Below are positions 6,496 through 13,449 of a stretch of DNA of 16,336 bases, in pieces. Under the pieces are notes generated by a model that searched no databases, was not told the origin of the DNA, and saw only the letters and a program-made list of their open reading frames with translations. This stretch comes from Bacteroidota bacterium (lineage in GTDB: Bacteria > Bacteroidota > Ignavibacteria > Kryptoniales > JAKASW01): positions 1 to 16,336 of the forward strand of contig JAJYJD010000053.1 of NCBI GenBank assembly GCA_021789755.1, given 5' to 3'. Each line of letters opens with the position of its first letter. The stretch's first letter is position 1. Made by a program: the position numbers and the translations under genes.

Positions 6496-7479
6496 GTGTT
6501 TGCCAGAGTCCAGAAAGTCGGTACCATCTCCTCGTTGGGAAAAGTCTCTGTCGGGCTGATCATCGCTTCGTTTGCTGTAGACATCGCTCATGGCCAGGGA
6601 AATAATTTGTTCACGTCAAGTTCCGACACGAGTAATACAGCAGGGGTGCTCGGCTCTGCAAAGCGTGACAGCACCTCTTCCGGACCGGCTTACGCTTCTC
6701 AGCTCAAATGGTATGACATGTTTGCCAAAATCCCGGGGGACTGGGCGCGCTATTCAGAAGGTACGTTTCGTGCGGATAATATTCCCGCGATTCTGGGAAT
6801 GGCTGCAGTGACGGCCGGGCTGATCGCCACCGACTATGAGACATGGCAGCTCGAGAAGCGATGGTACGAGCAGTCGCCGCCCTTCCGCACTGTCAGCGAC
6901 ATGTTCGTCTTCACGGGAGACGGGAAATTCCAATTCGGCATTGTAGGATTATTTGCAGCATACGGTTTGGCATTCGATGACACGCGGGCGCTCCGCACTG
7001 CGAGCCAGACAACGGAAGCTATACTTGCATGTGGTGTCGTCGTTCAGCTTCTGAAGCACATCACAGGAAGAGAAAGTCCTTATGTTTCCACTGAGAGAAC
7101 CGGTGCCTGGAGGTTCTTCCCGAACCAGCTCGACTATATCAGACATGTTCCGAACTACGATGCGTTCCCTTCGGGACACATAGCAACTGCGATGACAACA
7201 TTGATTGTAATCAGCGAAAATTATCCCGAGGTGAAATGGCTCAGGCCCGCCGGATTTGTGGCACTCGGAGTAATCTCTTCCAGTCTTGTCGCAACGGGTA
7301 TCCATTGGTGGAGTGACATCCCGCTCGGGCTGGCACTTGGCTATTCTTTTGGGGAGCTGGCATCCCGTTCGGGGGACTTGAAGATCGCGAAGAATAGCTC
7401 CTGGAGCGGATTTAGGCTGTCGATGAGCCCGGTCCTTCTCACGGGCGGGGCAGGCATCGGAATCACCATGTCGTTCTGA
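6496..7479 (+). CDS. PAP2-family (type 2 phosphatidic acid phosphatase) membrane protein, atypical active site
   Basis: A 327-residue envelope protein, GTG start. Residues 16-35 form a signal peptide or N-terminal anchor ending near AHGQG. A linker rich in Ser/Thr and then several hydrophobic segments follow (about 96-112, 147-161, 174-186, 229-241, 252-268). PAP2 motifs are present in order: motif 1 KHITGRESP (187-195), motif 2 PSGH (225-228), motif 3 SLVATGIHWWSD (263-274). PAP2 enzymes dephosphorylate lipid phosphates or undecaprenyl pyrophosphate. The catalytic His228 and His270 and Asp274 are kept, but the usual Arg of motif 1 (K-x6-RP) is Ser194 and the Arg of motif 3 (SR-x5-H) is Leu264. 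The protein ends in an alternating polar/hydrophobic strand with a terminal Phe, reminiscent of Gram-negative envelope proteins. It stands alone on the plus strand, convergent with the alkyltransferase gene. Family is confident; enzymatic competence is not. Confidence 0.88.
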   Translation: MFARVQKVGTISSLGKVSVGLIIASFAVDIAHGQGNNLFTSSSDTSNTAGVLGSAKRDSTSSGPAYASQLKWYDMFAKIPGDWARYSEGTFRADNIPAILGMAAVTAGLIATDYETWQLEKRWYEQSPPFRTVSDMFVFTGDGKFQFGIVGLFAAYGLAFDDTRALRTASQTTEAILACGVVVQLLKHITGRESPYVSTERTGAWRFFPNQLDYIRHVPNYDAFPSGHIATAMTTLIVISENYPEVKWLRPAGFVALGVISSSLVATGIHWWSDIPLGLALGYSFGELASRSGDLKIAKNSSWSGFRLSMSPVLLTGGAGIGITMSF

Positions 7480-7515
7480 GGTATCTACCCGGTCGCGGGT
7501 TCAAGGAGACTTCGG

Positions 7516-7553
7516 GCGGGTATACTTCGGGAATGAGCTACCCGCTCATCCCT
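7516..7553. terminator. Possible bidirectional terminator or competing hairpins between convergent genes
   Basis: ATGAGC (7533-7538) and GCTCAT (7544-7549) form a perfect six-pair stem with a five-base loop, extendable past one mismatch by GGG/CCT. GCGGGTA (7516-7522) can instead pair with TACCCGC (7539-7545), so the two folds are mutually exclusive. A smaller ACCCG/CGGGT hairpin lies at 7487-7500. The position between the converging PAP2 and alkyltransferase genes suits termination in both directions, but there is no clear T tract. Confidence 0.35.
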
Positions 7554-7601
7554 CAATATCTGACTTCTTCTAATGCCGTGCGGGCAGGCAAAGCAAGACT
7601 G

Positions 7602-8222
7602 TCAAACGAGTATTATGCCTTCCAGTCTAAGCAGATATTCCTTCAGCCTGATCCCTCCGGCGTAACCGACGAGTTTACTGTTGGACCCGATGACCCGGTG
7701 GCATGGGATGATAATCGGGACGGGATTCTTTCCTACAGTGGATCCAACCGCTCTGAAGCCTTGCGTATGGAGCCGTCTGGAAATCTGCTTGTACGTGACT
7801 ATCGTCCCGTACGGTATCCTGGTGAGCTCCGACCATACTCGCTGTTGAAACGTCGTTCCGATGAGATCTATGTCGAGATCGAATTTTGTCCTTTTCCCTA
7901 TGAAGTACTCGTTGAGCTGTCTGATAGCGTTCGAGTTTTTCTTGCGGTCATCCACGATACCGTCAGGAGCGAAATTGTCCTTGATCCAGCTGAAGAAACT
8001 GGATTTGCCGTCCTTCGGAAGGGCTATTTTACAGAGCCCCTTGTCTGTGGAGGCCATATAGATCACACCGATCGGGGCTTCAAACGAAGCACAGTAGATT
8101 CTCGAAGTTGTCTCGCGAGCATCGCTGCGAAGCGTTACTGAGCCGCGGAGTACATCGGTCCGTGCAAGCCTCCCAGCCGGTCTCAACCAAAGTGGGGAAA
8201 CTTTCAAACTTGCCTGCGACAC
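7602..8222 (-). CDS. ogt: Methylated-DNA--protein-cysteine S-methyltransferase (O6-alkylguanine-DNA alkyltransferase)
   Basis: A 206-residue suicide DNA-repair protein that transfers the alkyl group from O6-alkylguanine to its own cysteine. The catalytic motif IIIPCHRVIG is at 170-179 with nucleophile Cys174. The DNA-binding helix-turn-helix is seen as IPYGTIVTYKQISRRL (136-151), with the arginine finger Arg157 in FRAVGSTVGKNP. The N-terminal RNase H-like domain begins around residue 42 (YCASFEAPIGVIYMAS). The GTG start at 8222 has GAGAGGG about seven bases upstream. This start gives a 40-residue N-terminal stretch not expected in the family, and no ATG lies between it and the conserved domain; TTG codons at residues 6 and 13 are weaker options. 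The gene follows the LysE gene on the same strand after 106 bases. Confidence 0.93.
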   Translation of the reverse strand: MSQASLKVSPLWLRPAGRLARTDVLRGSVTLRSDARETTSRIYCASFEAPIGVIYMASTDKGLCKIALPKDGKSSFFSWIKDNFAPDGIVDDRKKNSNAIRQLNEYFIGKRTKFDLDIDLIGTTFQQRVWSELTRIPYGTIVTYKQISRRLHTQGFRAVGSTVGKNPVPIIIPCHRVIGSNSKLVGYAGGIRLKEYLLRLEGIILV

Positions 8223-8328
8223 GTGAATGCCCTCTCTTTCTTTATGAGAACCAATGAAACCTTTGATGCAGAGATACTCTCGGCGTTATTGCAACACCCG
8301 CCTACGGTAAAAGTATTATCCAAAAAAA

Positions 8329-8973
8329 TCATCGTATGCCATGTCGTAGAAAATGATTCAGCAACTCATAACCAATATAAGCACTGAATGCCAACATAAT
8401 GTAACCGGAAATTCTTGAAAGCAGCGTAAGAGTCTCAGCCTTGAACGAATCGCGCTTCCAGAATATCGCCTTGAGAAGGGAATAGTACCAAAGGGCCGTT
8501 CCCGATCCGACGCCCAGCGCAAAGAGCGCACCCTGAGTGATTCCCGTTATGATGGTTCCGGAGGACTGGATTACACCGCTCAGAGTTATCCAGAAAGCGA
8601 CGAGGGTAGGATTCGAAATATACATGAACACGCCCACCAGAAAAGCGCTGTGGAATCTTCCGTTTTGCGGCACGTAGTTCTCGTAGCGGAAGACCTCCAC
8701 TTTTGTGGTGATATCTCTTATCCCAAGGTATAAGAGAAGCAGAAAGCCTATGACCTGGAAAATTACATTGACCTCGATTTTATGGACGATCGCGGAAAGA
8801 CCGACCATCGTGGCCGCGCAATAGAAGAAATCCATAATTGAAGCGCCCAGCCCCACTGCGAATGCGCTTCCAAAGCCCTGTTTGAAACCCTTCGATATTA
8901 CGGTGACATTAATTGGCCCGATAGGGATAGATATTATTATCCCGATAAGCAGACCGATTAAAAGAGCAACCAT
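8329..8973 (-). CDS. LysE/RhtB-family amino-acid exporter
   Basis: A 214-residue, very hydrophobic inner-membrane protein with about six membrane helices (roughly 3-24, 38-60, 70-87, 112-134, 143-165, 186-206). The N-terminal signature SIPIGPINVTVISKGFKQG matches the conserved first-helix/loop region of LysE-type translocators, and YISNPTLVAFWITLSG matches the NPK/NP region of the second half. Family members export amino acids such as lysine, threonine or homoserine down the proton-motive force; the substrate cannot be told. The start ATG has no evident Shine-Dalgarno site. The gene is divergent from the chaperone cluster across a 303-base gap and is upstream of the alkyltransferase on the same strand, but the 106-base spacing leaves co-transcription open. 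Confidence 0.88.
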   Translation of the reverse strand: MVALLIGLLIGIIISIPIGPINVTVISKGFKQGFGSAFAVGLGASIMDFFYCAATMVGLSAIVHKIEVNVIFQVIGFLLLLYLGIRDITTKVEVFRYENYVPQNGRFHSAFLVGVFMYISNPTLVAFWITLSGVIQSSGTIITGITQGALFALGVGSGTALWYYSLLKAIFWKRDSFKAETLTLLSRISGYIMLAFSAYIGYELLNHFLRHGIR

Positions 8974-9211
8974 GCTGTATTTGTTTTCATTTAGTAATCA
9001 AATAGCAGAATCTACTTGCACAAATCCCCAGACAAAAGCCGAACTCAAATTAAAGAACCAAAAAACAAATTGCAATCTTGGTGCGGCTGTAATTTTCTTC
9101 CCCGTCAGTAAAGATTTTAACGAGTGCCGGGATGAACCAGCTGAGAATTTTTGTCGCTGACTTAACACTCTCCCGTTCGTCCTCTAAGCTATGGTGACTT
9201 TGCGGCTTACC

Positions 9212-9240
9212 TTGATTTTCAGGCAATGGTTATTTAAGAT
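9212..9240 (+). promoter_or_regulatory. Sigma-70-type promoter for the chaperone/peptidase cluster
   Basis: TTGATT (9212-9217) and TAAGAT (9235-9240) are separated by exactly 17 bases. Transcription would start near 9247, giving a leader of about 30 bases with GGAGG before the ATG at 9277. Placement at the head of the PpiC-SurA run supports it. Confidence 0.5.
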
Positions 9241-9263
9241 TTCATTTGCGTGTCATAATAAAT

Positions 9264-9268
9264 GGAGG
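9264..9268 (+). promoter_or_regulatory. Shine-Dalgarno GGAGG deciding the lipoprotein start
   Basis: GGAGG lies eight bases before the ATG at 9277 and overlaps the upstream in-frame ATG at 9262. It therefore selects 9277, which gives a clean lipoprotein signal sequence. Confidence 0.7.
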
Positions 9269-9276
9269 TTTCCCGA

Positions 9277-11265
9277 ATGTCGTTTAGACTTTTTGCGTAC
9301 TCGTTTACGTTGAGCATAATCGTTGCCGGATGTGCGGCGAATATGAATGTGGACAATAAAGTCATCGCAACTGTAGGTGACAAACAGATCACATATGGCG
9401 AGTTCAAGCAGCAGTTTGCCAGGAACGCTCTCCCGACCGCCGACACCAGTAATTCGGTCGCTAACAAGGATAATTTCCTGAAATTGCTGGTGAATTATAA
9501 CCTTAAACTCCTGGACGCTCAGAAGGAACATCTGAGTGACAATCCTGCGGTGAGCACGGAAATGAAGAGTTATGAGGACCAGCTTGCGGTTGCTTATGTT
9601 TTGGAGCATGAGATTACCGACCCGATGGTGCGAAAGATTTATGAGAGGAGAAAATTCGAGGTCCGTGCCGAGCAGGTATTTATCCAGATCAAACCCGACT
9701 CTGCTTTTCCCGCGGGCGATACGCTGAAAGCATACGATGAAGCAATGGGTGTTATCAGGGCACTCAAAGCCGGTGCTCCTCTCGACTCGTTGATACACAT
9801 CTATCGTGGAGGAGATACATACTATGTGACTGCCGGAAGTTTTCTGCAGTATGTCGGAGGCGAAGAGTTTGAGGACTTGCTGTATTCCCTTAAACCAGGC
9901 GAAGTCGGGTCTTATCCGATCCGGACGGCGTTCGGTTATCTTGTCCTGAAGCTGACCGACAGAAGGCCGCGATACGAAAGCATCCGCGCCAGTCACATAC
10001 TGATCAGGATAAACGGGAATTCTCCGAGTGATACGCTTGAAGCATACAATAAAGCTGTGGCTATCCTGGACTCCGCAAAGAAAGGCATTGATTTTGCCAC
10101 GCTTGCACGGGATAATTCTGCAGACACCGTGTCAGGTATGAGAGGAGGGGACCTCGGCTATTTTTCGCGCGGTATGATGGTGCGTCCGTTCGAAGAAGCT
10201 GCCTTCAATCTGAAAGTCGGCGAGGTCACGGGGCCGGTCAGAACTCAGTTCGGATACCACATCATCAAGCTCACAGGAGTAAAGGATGTCCCCCCGTACA
10301 ATGAGGATCGGGAGAGATTGAGGTCCACATATCTCAGCGGCGGTTACAAGCTGGATCTTGAAAGATTCATTGATCGGCTGAAAAGCCGGTATGCGTATAG
10401 GGAAAACGAGCGGACTGTCGGAATGTTCTACGACAAGATTGATTCTGCAAAATCATTTTCGCAGACCGATTTCGATTCTCTCCTGACTGCCACTGAATTG
10501 GATGAACCGATGTTTACTTTCGACAACGATTCTGCGACGGTAGACACGGTGGTTTGGACGGCGAAGACGAACGAGCAGCTAGCCCCCTTGCCCCCGACTC
10601 GCGCAAACATCGAAAGGGTGGTCGCGGAAACGGCCAAGAACATGCTCCTCACTCACTACGCTGTCAAGAAGGCGCCGACGTATGCCCAATTCGATTCGCT
10701 CATAAGAGAATACGAAAACGGCATCCTGATCTACCAGATTGAACAGGACAAGGTATGGAGCAAAGTGGCGACTAGCGACAGTGTGCTGAAGCCATACTTC
10801 GAGAGTCATGCGGGACAGTACGTGTGGCCTCGACGGGCAGACTTAAGCAGGATAGAGGTAGGTACAGTCGCTCTTGCCGACAGCCTGCACGGATTGCTCG
10901 AACGAGGAACTGATTTTGACACGCTTGCTTCCCGGTTCGACACCGACATAAATTTGAAGGAGAAGAACGGTCACTGGGGTTTGTTCGCCGATTCGTCAAA
11001 TGCATTGGCGATTATGGCCTTCGGCATGAAAACCGGAGAATTCAGCGATCCGGTCCGGTTCGAAAATGGATTCTCGATAATAAGGGTCAACGACTTTGTA
11101 CCGCCCCAGCCGAAAACTTTTGAAGAGGCACGCGCCGAGGTCTCTTCCAACTACCAGGAATACGAATCCAAGAAATTACAGGATGAATGGCTGCGGAACC
11201 TTCGGGACGAATTTGGCGTGAAGATACATGAAAAGACTTTCCATGCGCTTCTGGCCAGGGAATAG
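9277..11265 (+). CDS. Parvulin-type peptidyl-prolyl isomerase lipoprotein with three parvulin-like modules
   Basis: A 662-residue envelope folding factor. The signal sequence MSFRLFAYSFTLSIIVAGC ends in a lipobox with lipidated Cys19, followed by Ala-Ala rather than Asp. A SurA-type N-terminal helical region (about 28-125) begins with VIATVGDKQITYGEF. Three parvulin-like modules follow. Module 1 (about 129-226) has Gln where the first conserved His should be (AEQVFIQI) and Leu for the second (FGYLVLKL). Module 2 (about 236-333) is complete: His240 in ASHILIRI, the GGDLGYFSRG loop, and His328 in FGYHIIKL. Module 3 (about 520-605) keeps only the outline (GHWGLF, ENGFSIIRV). Module 2 is thus the only one likely to be catalytic. 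The gene has its own promoter candidate, and its end overlaps the next gene. It probably assists folding of outer-membrane or secreted proteins with SurA. Confidence 0.92.
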   Translation: MSFRLFAYSFTLSIIVAGCAANMNVDNKVIATVGDKQITYGEFKQQFARNALPTADTSNSVANKDNFLKLLVNYNLKLLDAQKEHLSDNPAVSTEMKSYEDQLAVAYVLEHEITDPMVRKIYERRKFEVRAEQVFIQIKPDSAFPAGDTLKAYDEAMGVIRALKAGAPLDSLIHIYRGGDTYYVTAGSFLQYVGGEEFEDLLYSLKPGEVGSYPIRTAFGYLVLKLTDRRPRYESIRASHILIRINGNSPSDTLEAYNKAVAILDSAKKGIDFATLARDNSADTVSGMRGGDLGYFSRGMMVRPFEEAAFNLKVGEVTGPVRTQFGYHIIKLTGVKDVPPYNEDRERLRSTYLSGGYKLDLERFIDRLKSRYAYRENERTVGMFYDKIDSAKSFSQTDFDSLLTATELDEPMFTFDNDSATVDTVVWTAKTNEQLAPLPPTRANIERVVAETAKNMLLTHYAVKKAPTYAQFDSLIREYENGILIYQIEQDKVWSKVATSDSVLKPYFESHAGQYVWPRRADLSRIEVGTVALADSLHGLLERGTDFDTLASRFDTDINLKEKNGHWGLFADSSNALAIMAFGMKTGEFSDPVRFENGFSIIRVNDFVPPQPKTFEEARAEVSSNYQEYESKKLQDEWLRNLRDEFGVKIHEKTFHALLARE

Positions 11266-12091
11266 GCTTTACAAAATCTGTCTGCCGGCTCTCCTGGTGA
11301 TTCTACTGGCCGGCTGTTCGAAGAAGGAGAAGCAGGGGAAGTTTCTGGCGTCTGTGAACAGGAACGACCTCTACATGAGCAGCGTAGCGTCTCACGTGGA
11401 CACATCCTCGGCATATGCGGTTCGCAATTATGTGTCTCATTGGGTGGACGAGCAGTTGCTTTTTGACGCAGCACAGAAGCTTCGTCTCGACAATTCGCGG
11501 GAGTTTGACGAGCGGGTGAAGGAATTCTCCACGCAGCTGGCGATCACAATGCTTCTCAATAAGAAAATTTATGATCGGCCGCTCGACCTGCCGCCCGCAG
11601 AGATCTCAGCTTTCTACGATGCTCACCGGGACGAATTCCTCGCCACGGAGGACATCGCCTTTGTGAATTACGCCGCGTTCGATAAGCGCAGCATCGCTGT
11701 CTCCTTTCGGAACGCGCTTATCTCGGGAACCGGATGGTCGACCGTGTTCAGCGATATACCTACTTACGCGATAATGGATGCGAAGGATTCGGTTCACCTG
11801 GTTGCATCGAACAGCAACAGCGCGGTCTGGAACGTAATCCAGTCGATTGAGCCGGGAAGAGTATCCTTTCCGATTCAGGTGGACAGCTTGAGTTACATTG
11901 TGCAGGTGATCGCGAAGATCAAGCCGGGTGACCGGCTCCCTTTGAGCTATGTTTCAGAAAGGATAAGACAAAGATTGACGATCGAGAGAAGGCAGAAAAT
12001 GTACCGCGCGCTGGTCGATTCCCTTCGCCGGGCGGGAAATTTTGAGATAGACCCGAGTGTTGCTATAAGAGACACAAGCAGTCAGGAGTGA
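11228..12091 (+). CDS. SurA-like lipoprotein without an intact parvulin domain
   Basis: A 287-residue lipoprotein whose signal sequence ends CLPALLVILLAGC, giving lipidated Cys30 (Cys25 if the ATG at 11243 is used). The following text KFLASVNRNDLYMSSV and the helical region with VDEQLLFDAAQKLRLD and KEFSTQLAITMLLNKKIYD resembles the N-terminal chaperone region of PpiC/SurA proteins, and PPAEISAFYDAHRDEF matches the linker before a parvulin domain. The next segment has parvulin-like spacing (EDIAFVNYAAFDKRS, then SIEPGRVSFPIQVDSLSYIVQVI) but lacks both conserved His and the GGDLG loop. A basic C-terminal helix (RIRQRLTIERRQKMYRALVDSL) matches the SurA C-terminal helix. It is therefore probably a chaperone without isomerase activity. 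It starts 38 bases inside the upstream parvulin gene and its stop touches the SurA gene, so all three should be co-translated. Confidence 0.82.
   Translation: MKRLSMRFWPGNRLYKICLPALLVILLAGCSKKEKQGKFLASVNRNDLYMSSVASHVDTSSAYAVRNYVSHWVDEQLLFDAAQKLRLDNSREFDERVKEFSTQLAITMLLNKKIYDRPLDLPPAEISAFYDAHRDEFLATEDIAFVNYAAFDKRSIAVSFRNALISGTGWSTVFSDIPTYAIMDAKDSVHLVASNSNSAVWNVIQSIEPGRVSFPIQVDSLSYIVQVIAKIKPGDRLPLSYVSERIRQRLTIERRQKMYRALVDSLRRAGNFEIDPSVAIRDTSSQE
12084..12088 (+). promoter_or_regulatory. Shine-Dalgarno AGGAG favouring a TTG start for surA
   Basis: AGGAG ends eight bases before the TTG at 12097. It overlaps the alternative GTG at 12088, which has no ribosome site of its own, so TTG is the better start. 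Confidence 0.5.
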
Positions 12092-12096
12092 TTGGA

Positions 12097-13374
12097 TTGA
12101 GAAGAGCATGTGAAATAATGGTGATGTTGGCTTTGATCGCGGGCGCAGCGTGCGCCCAAACCAAGCCGGTCCTCGACAAAATAGTTGCTGTGGTGGGGAA
12201 CGAGATTATCCTGAAATCGGAGCTCGATTATCAGGTCCAGTTGGCCGCGTATCAGAATAAAATCAATCCTGACGACCCTGCGCTTCGTGAAAGGGTACTC
12301 GAGGCGATGATAGACGACAAACTGATTCTGGCCCAGGCTATTCTGGACAGCGTCACGGTAAGCGACGACGAGGTGAATAGACAGCTGGACAGCCGTATCC
12401 AGAACCTCGTCAAGCAGCTCGGCAGCCAGGAGAAAGTCGAAGAAGTCTATGGCATGTCGATAAGCAAGATCAGGAACGAGTTCAGAGACGATATGCGGAA
12501 GCAGCTCATTATTGAAAAGGAGAAGCAGGACAAGTTCGGCGATTTGAAAGTGTCTCCGATCGAAGTCCGTAATTTCTACGAAGAGTATAAGGACAGCCTT
12601 CAACAGGTGCCCGAAGAAGTCACGCTGAGTCACATTTTCATGATCCCGAAGCCGAGCAGTAAGGCGAGGGAAGAGGCCTATGCAAAGGCGGAGGCGCTGC
12701 TCGACTCTCTCAAACACGGAGCAAACTTTGCTGAGCTTGCCAAGAAGTACTCGCAGGATCCCGGAAGCGCATCGGACGGCGGTGACCTCGGATGGGCAAA
12801 GCGCGGGCAGTTCGTCCCGGAGTTTGAACATGCAGTCTACGCTCTCAAGCCCGGCGAAATATCCGGGATAGTAGAAACCCAATTTGGCTTTCATATAATC
12901 CAGCTGCTGGAACGTCGCGGCGATCTCGTTCACGCGAGGCATATCCTGATCACAATTCCCCATCTGGCTTCCGATGACGACTCTGTTATCGCGGTTCTGG
13001 ACACGCTTCGGGAGCGGGCCATACGCGGCGAGAGTTTTGCCGTGTTAGCCCGTGAATTTTCAGAAGACAAGGATACTCGCGACCTCGGCGGCGACCTTGG
13101 CACCGTTTCGCTGGACCAGCTTGAGCCGTCGTTCATGAAGACAGTCGATACTTTGAAAGTCGGCGAGATCAGCAATCCCGTCAAAGTAAGCGTCGGCAAT
13201 TCATACGGATACCATATCGTCTATCTGCGTGACCGGATCCCGGCCCACAAAATCAATTTGAATGAAGACTACGCCCGCCTGCAGAGAATGGCGCTCACCC
13301 TGAAGCAGAATGAGGCCTACCAGAAGTGGATCGACCAGCTTAAGAAGCAGGTCTACTGGAAGATAATGAGTTGA
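12097..13374 (+). CDS. surA: SurA-type periplasmic chaperone / peptidyl-prolyl isomerase
   Basis: A 425-residue (counting from TTG; 428 from GTG at 12088) soluble periplasmic chaperone for outer-membrane proteins. The signal peptide ends GAACA, with cleavage expected before QTKP. The SurA N-terminal domain begins LDKIVAVVGNEIILKSELDYQ (about 26-46) and runs to about 150. Two parvulin domains follow: domain 1 (about 174-272) with His179 in LSHIFMIP, the GGDLGWAKRG loop and His266 in FGFHIIQL; domain 2 (about 278-378) with His282 in ARHILITI, GGDLGTV and His373 in YGYHIVYL. A C-terminal helix ends KQVYWKIMS. Both domains keep the conserved His pair, unlike the flanking lipoproteins. Length and domain order match SurA of Gram-negative bacteria. 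The start lies within a few bases of the upstream stop, indicating coupling. Confidence 0.94.
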   Translation: MRRACEIMVMLALIAGAACAQTKPVLDKIVAVVGNEIILKSELDYQVQLAAYQNKINPDDPALRERVLEAMIDDKLILAQAILDSVTVSDDEVNRQLDSRIQNLVKQLGSQEKVEEVYGMSISKIRNEFRDDMRKQLIIEKEKQDKFGDLKVSPIEVRNFYEEYKDSLQQVPEEVTLSHIFMIPKPSSKAREEAYAKAEALLDSLKHGANFAELAKKYSQDPGSASDGGDLGWAKRGQFVPEFEHAVYALKPGEISGIVETQFGFHIIQLLERRGDLVHARHILITIPHLASDDDSVIAVLDTLRERAIRGESFAVLAREFSEDKDTRDLGGDLGTVSLDQLEPSFMKTVDTLKVGEISNPVKVSVGNSYGYHIVYLRDRIPAHKINLNEDYARLQRMALTLKQNEAYQKWIDQLKKQVYWKIMS

Positions 13375-13377
13375 GAA

Positions 13378-13400
13378 CGGAGGGAGTTTTATAAGCTCCG
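13378..13400 (+). terminator. Weak hairpin after surA
   Basis: GGAGTTT (13383-13389) can pair with AAGCTCC (13393-13399) around a three-base loop, with one G-U pair; CGGAG/CTCCG (13378-13382, 13396-13400) is an alternative. It lies four bases after the surA stop, but no T tract follows, so it may only attenuate transcription into the peptidase genes. Confidence 0.25.
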
Positions 13401-13449
13401 CCCGGGACTATCGCCAAACACTTCCACCCAGCCCTTTAGTTGAGGTCTC

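Larger units (their letters stand above)
8974..9276. other. Divergent intergenic region, AT-rich
   Basis: This 303-base gap separates the divergent LysE and parvulin-lipoprotein genes and is visibly richer in A and T than its surroundings. It contains one good plus-strand promoter candidate (9212-9240) and a ribosome site. I could not find a convincing minus-strand promoter for the LysE gene, a coding sequence or a recognised RNA; the minus-strand sequence near 9000-9030 has TTGTGC and TACTAA-like hexamers at poor spacing. Confidence 0.6.

Noticed and set aside
6357..6605. An 82-codon plus-strand frame covering the gap before the PAP2 gene
   Set aside because: It runs into the PAP2 gene out of frame, has no ribosome site and no recognisable composition; the gap is better described as non-coding.
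7533..8141. A 202-codon plus-strand open frame opposite the alkyltransferase
   Set aside because: The opposite strand encodes a complete alkyltransferase with PCHR active site; the plus-strand translation has no recognisable features.
9253..9996. A 247-codon minus-strand open frame opposite the parvulin lipoprotein
   Set aside because: It is opposite a lipobox-bearing gene with a promoter and Shine-Dalgarno site, and its translation shows no motif.
12082..12963. A 293-codon minus-strand open frame opposite surA
   Set aside because: It lies wholly opposite conserved SurA domains, has no ribosome site or recognisable family, and is explained by codon bias of the sense gene.
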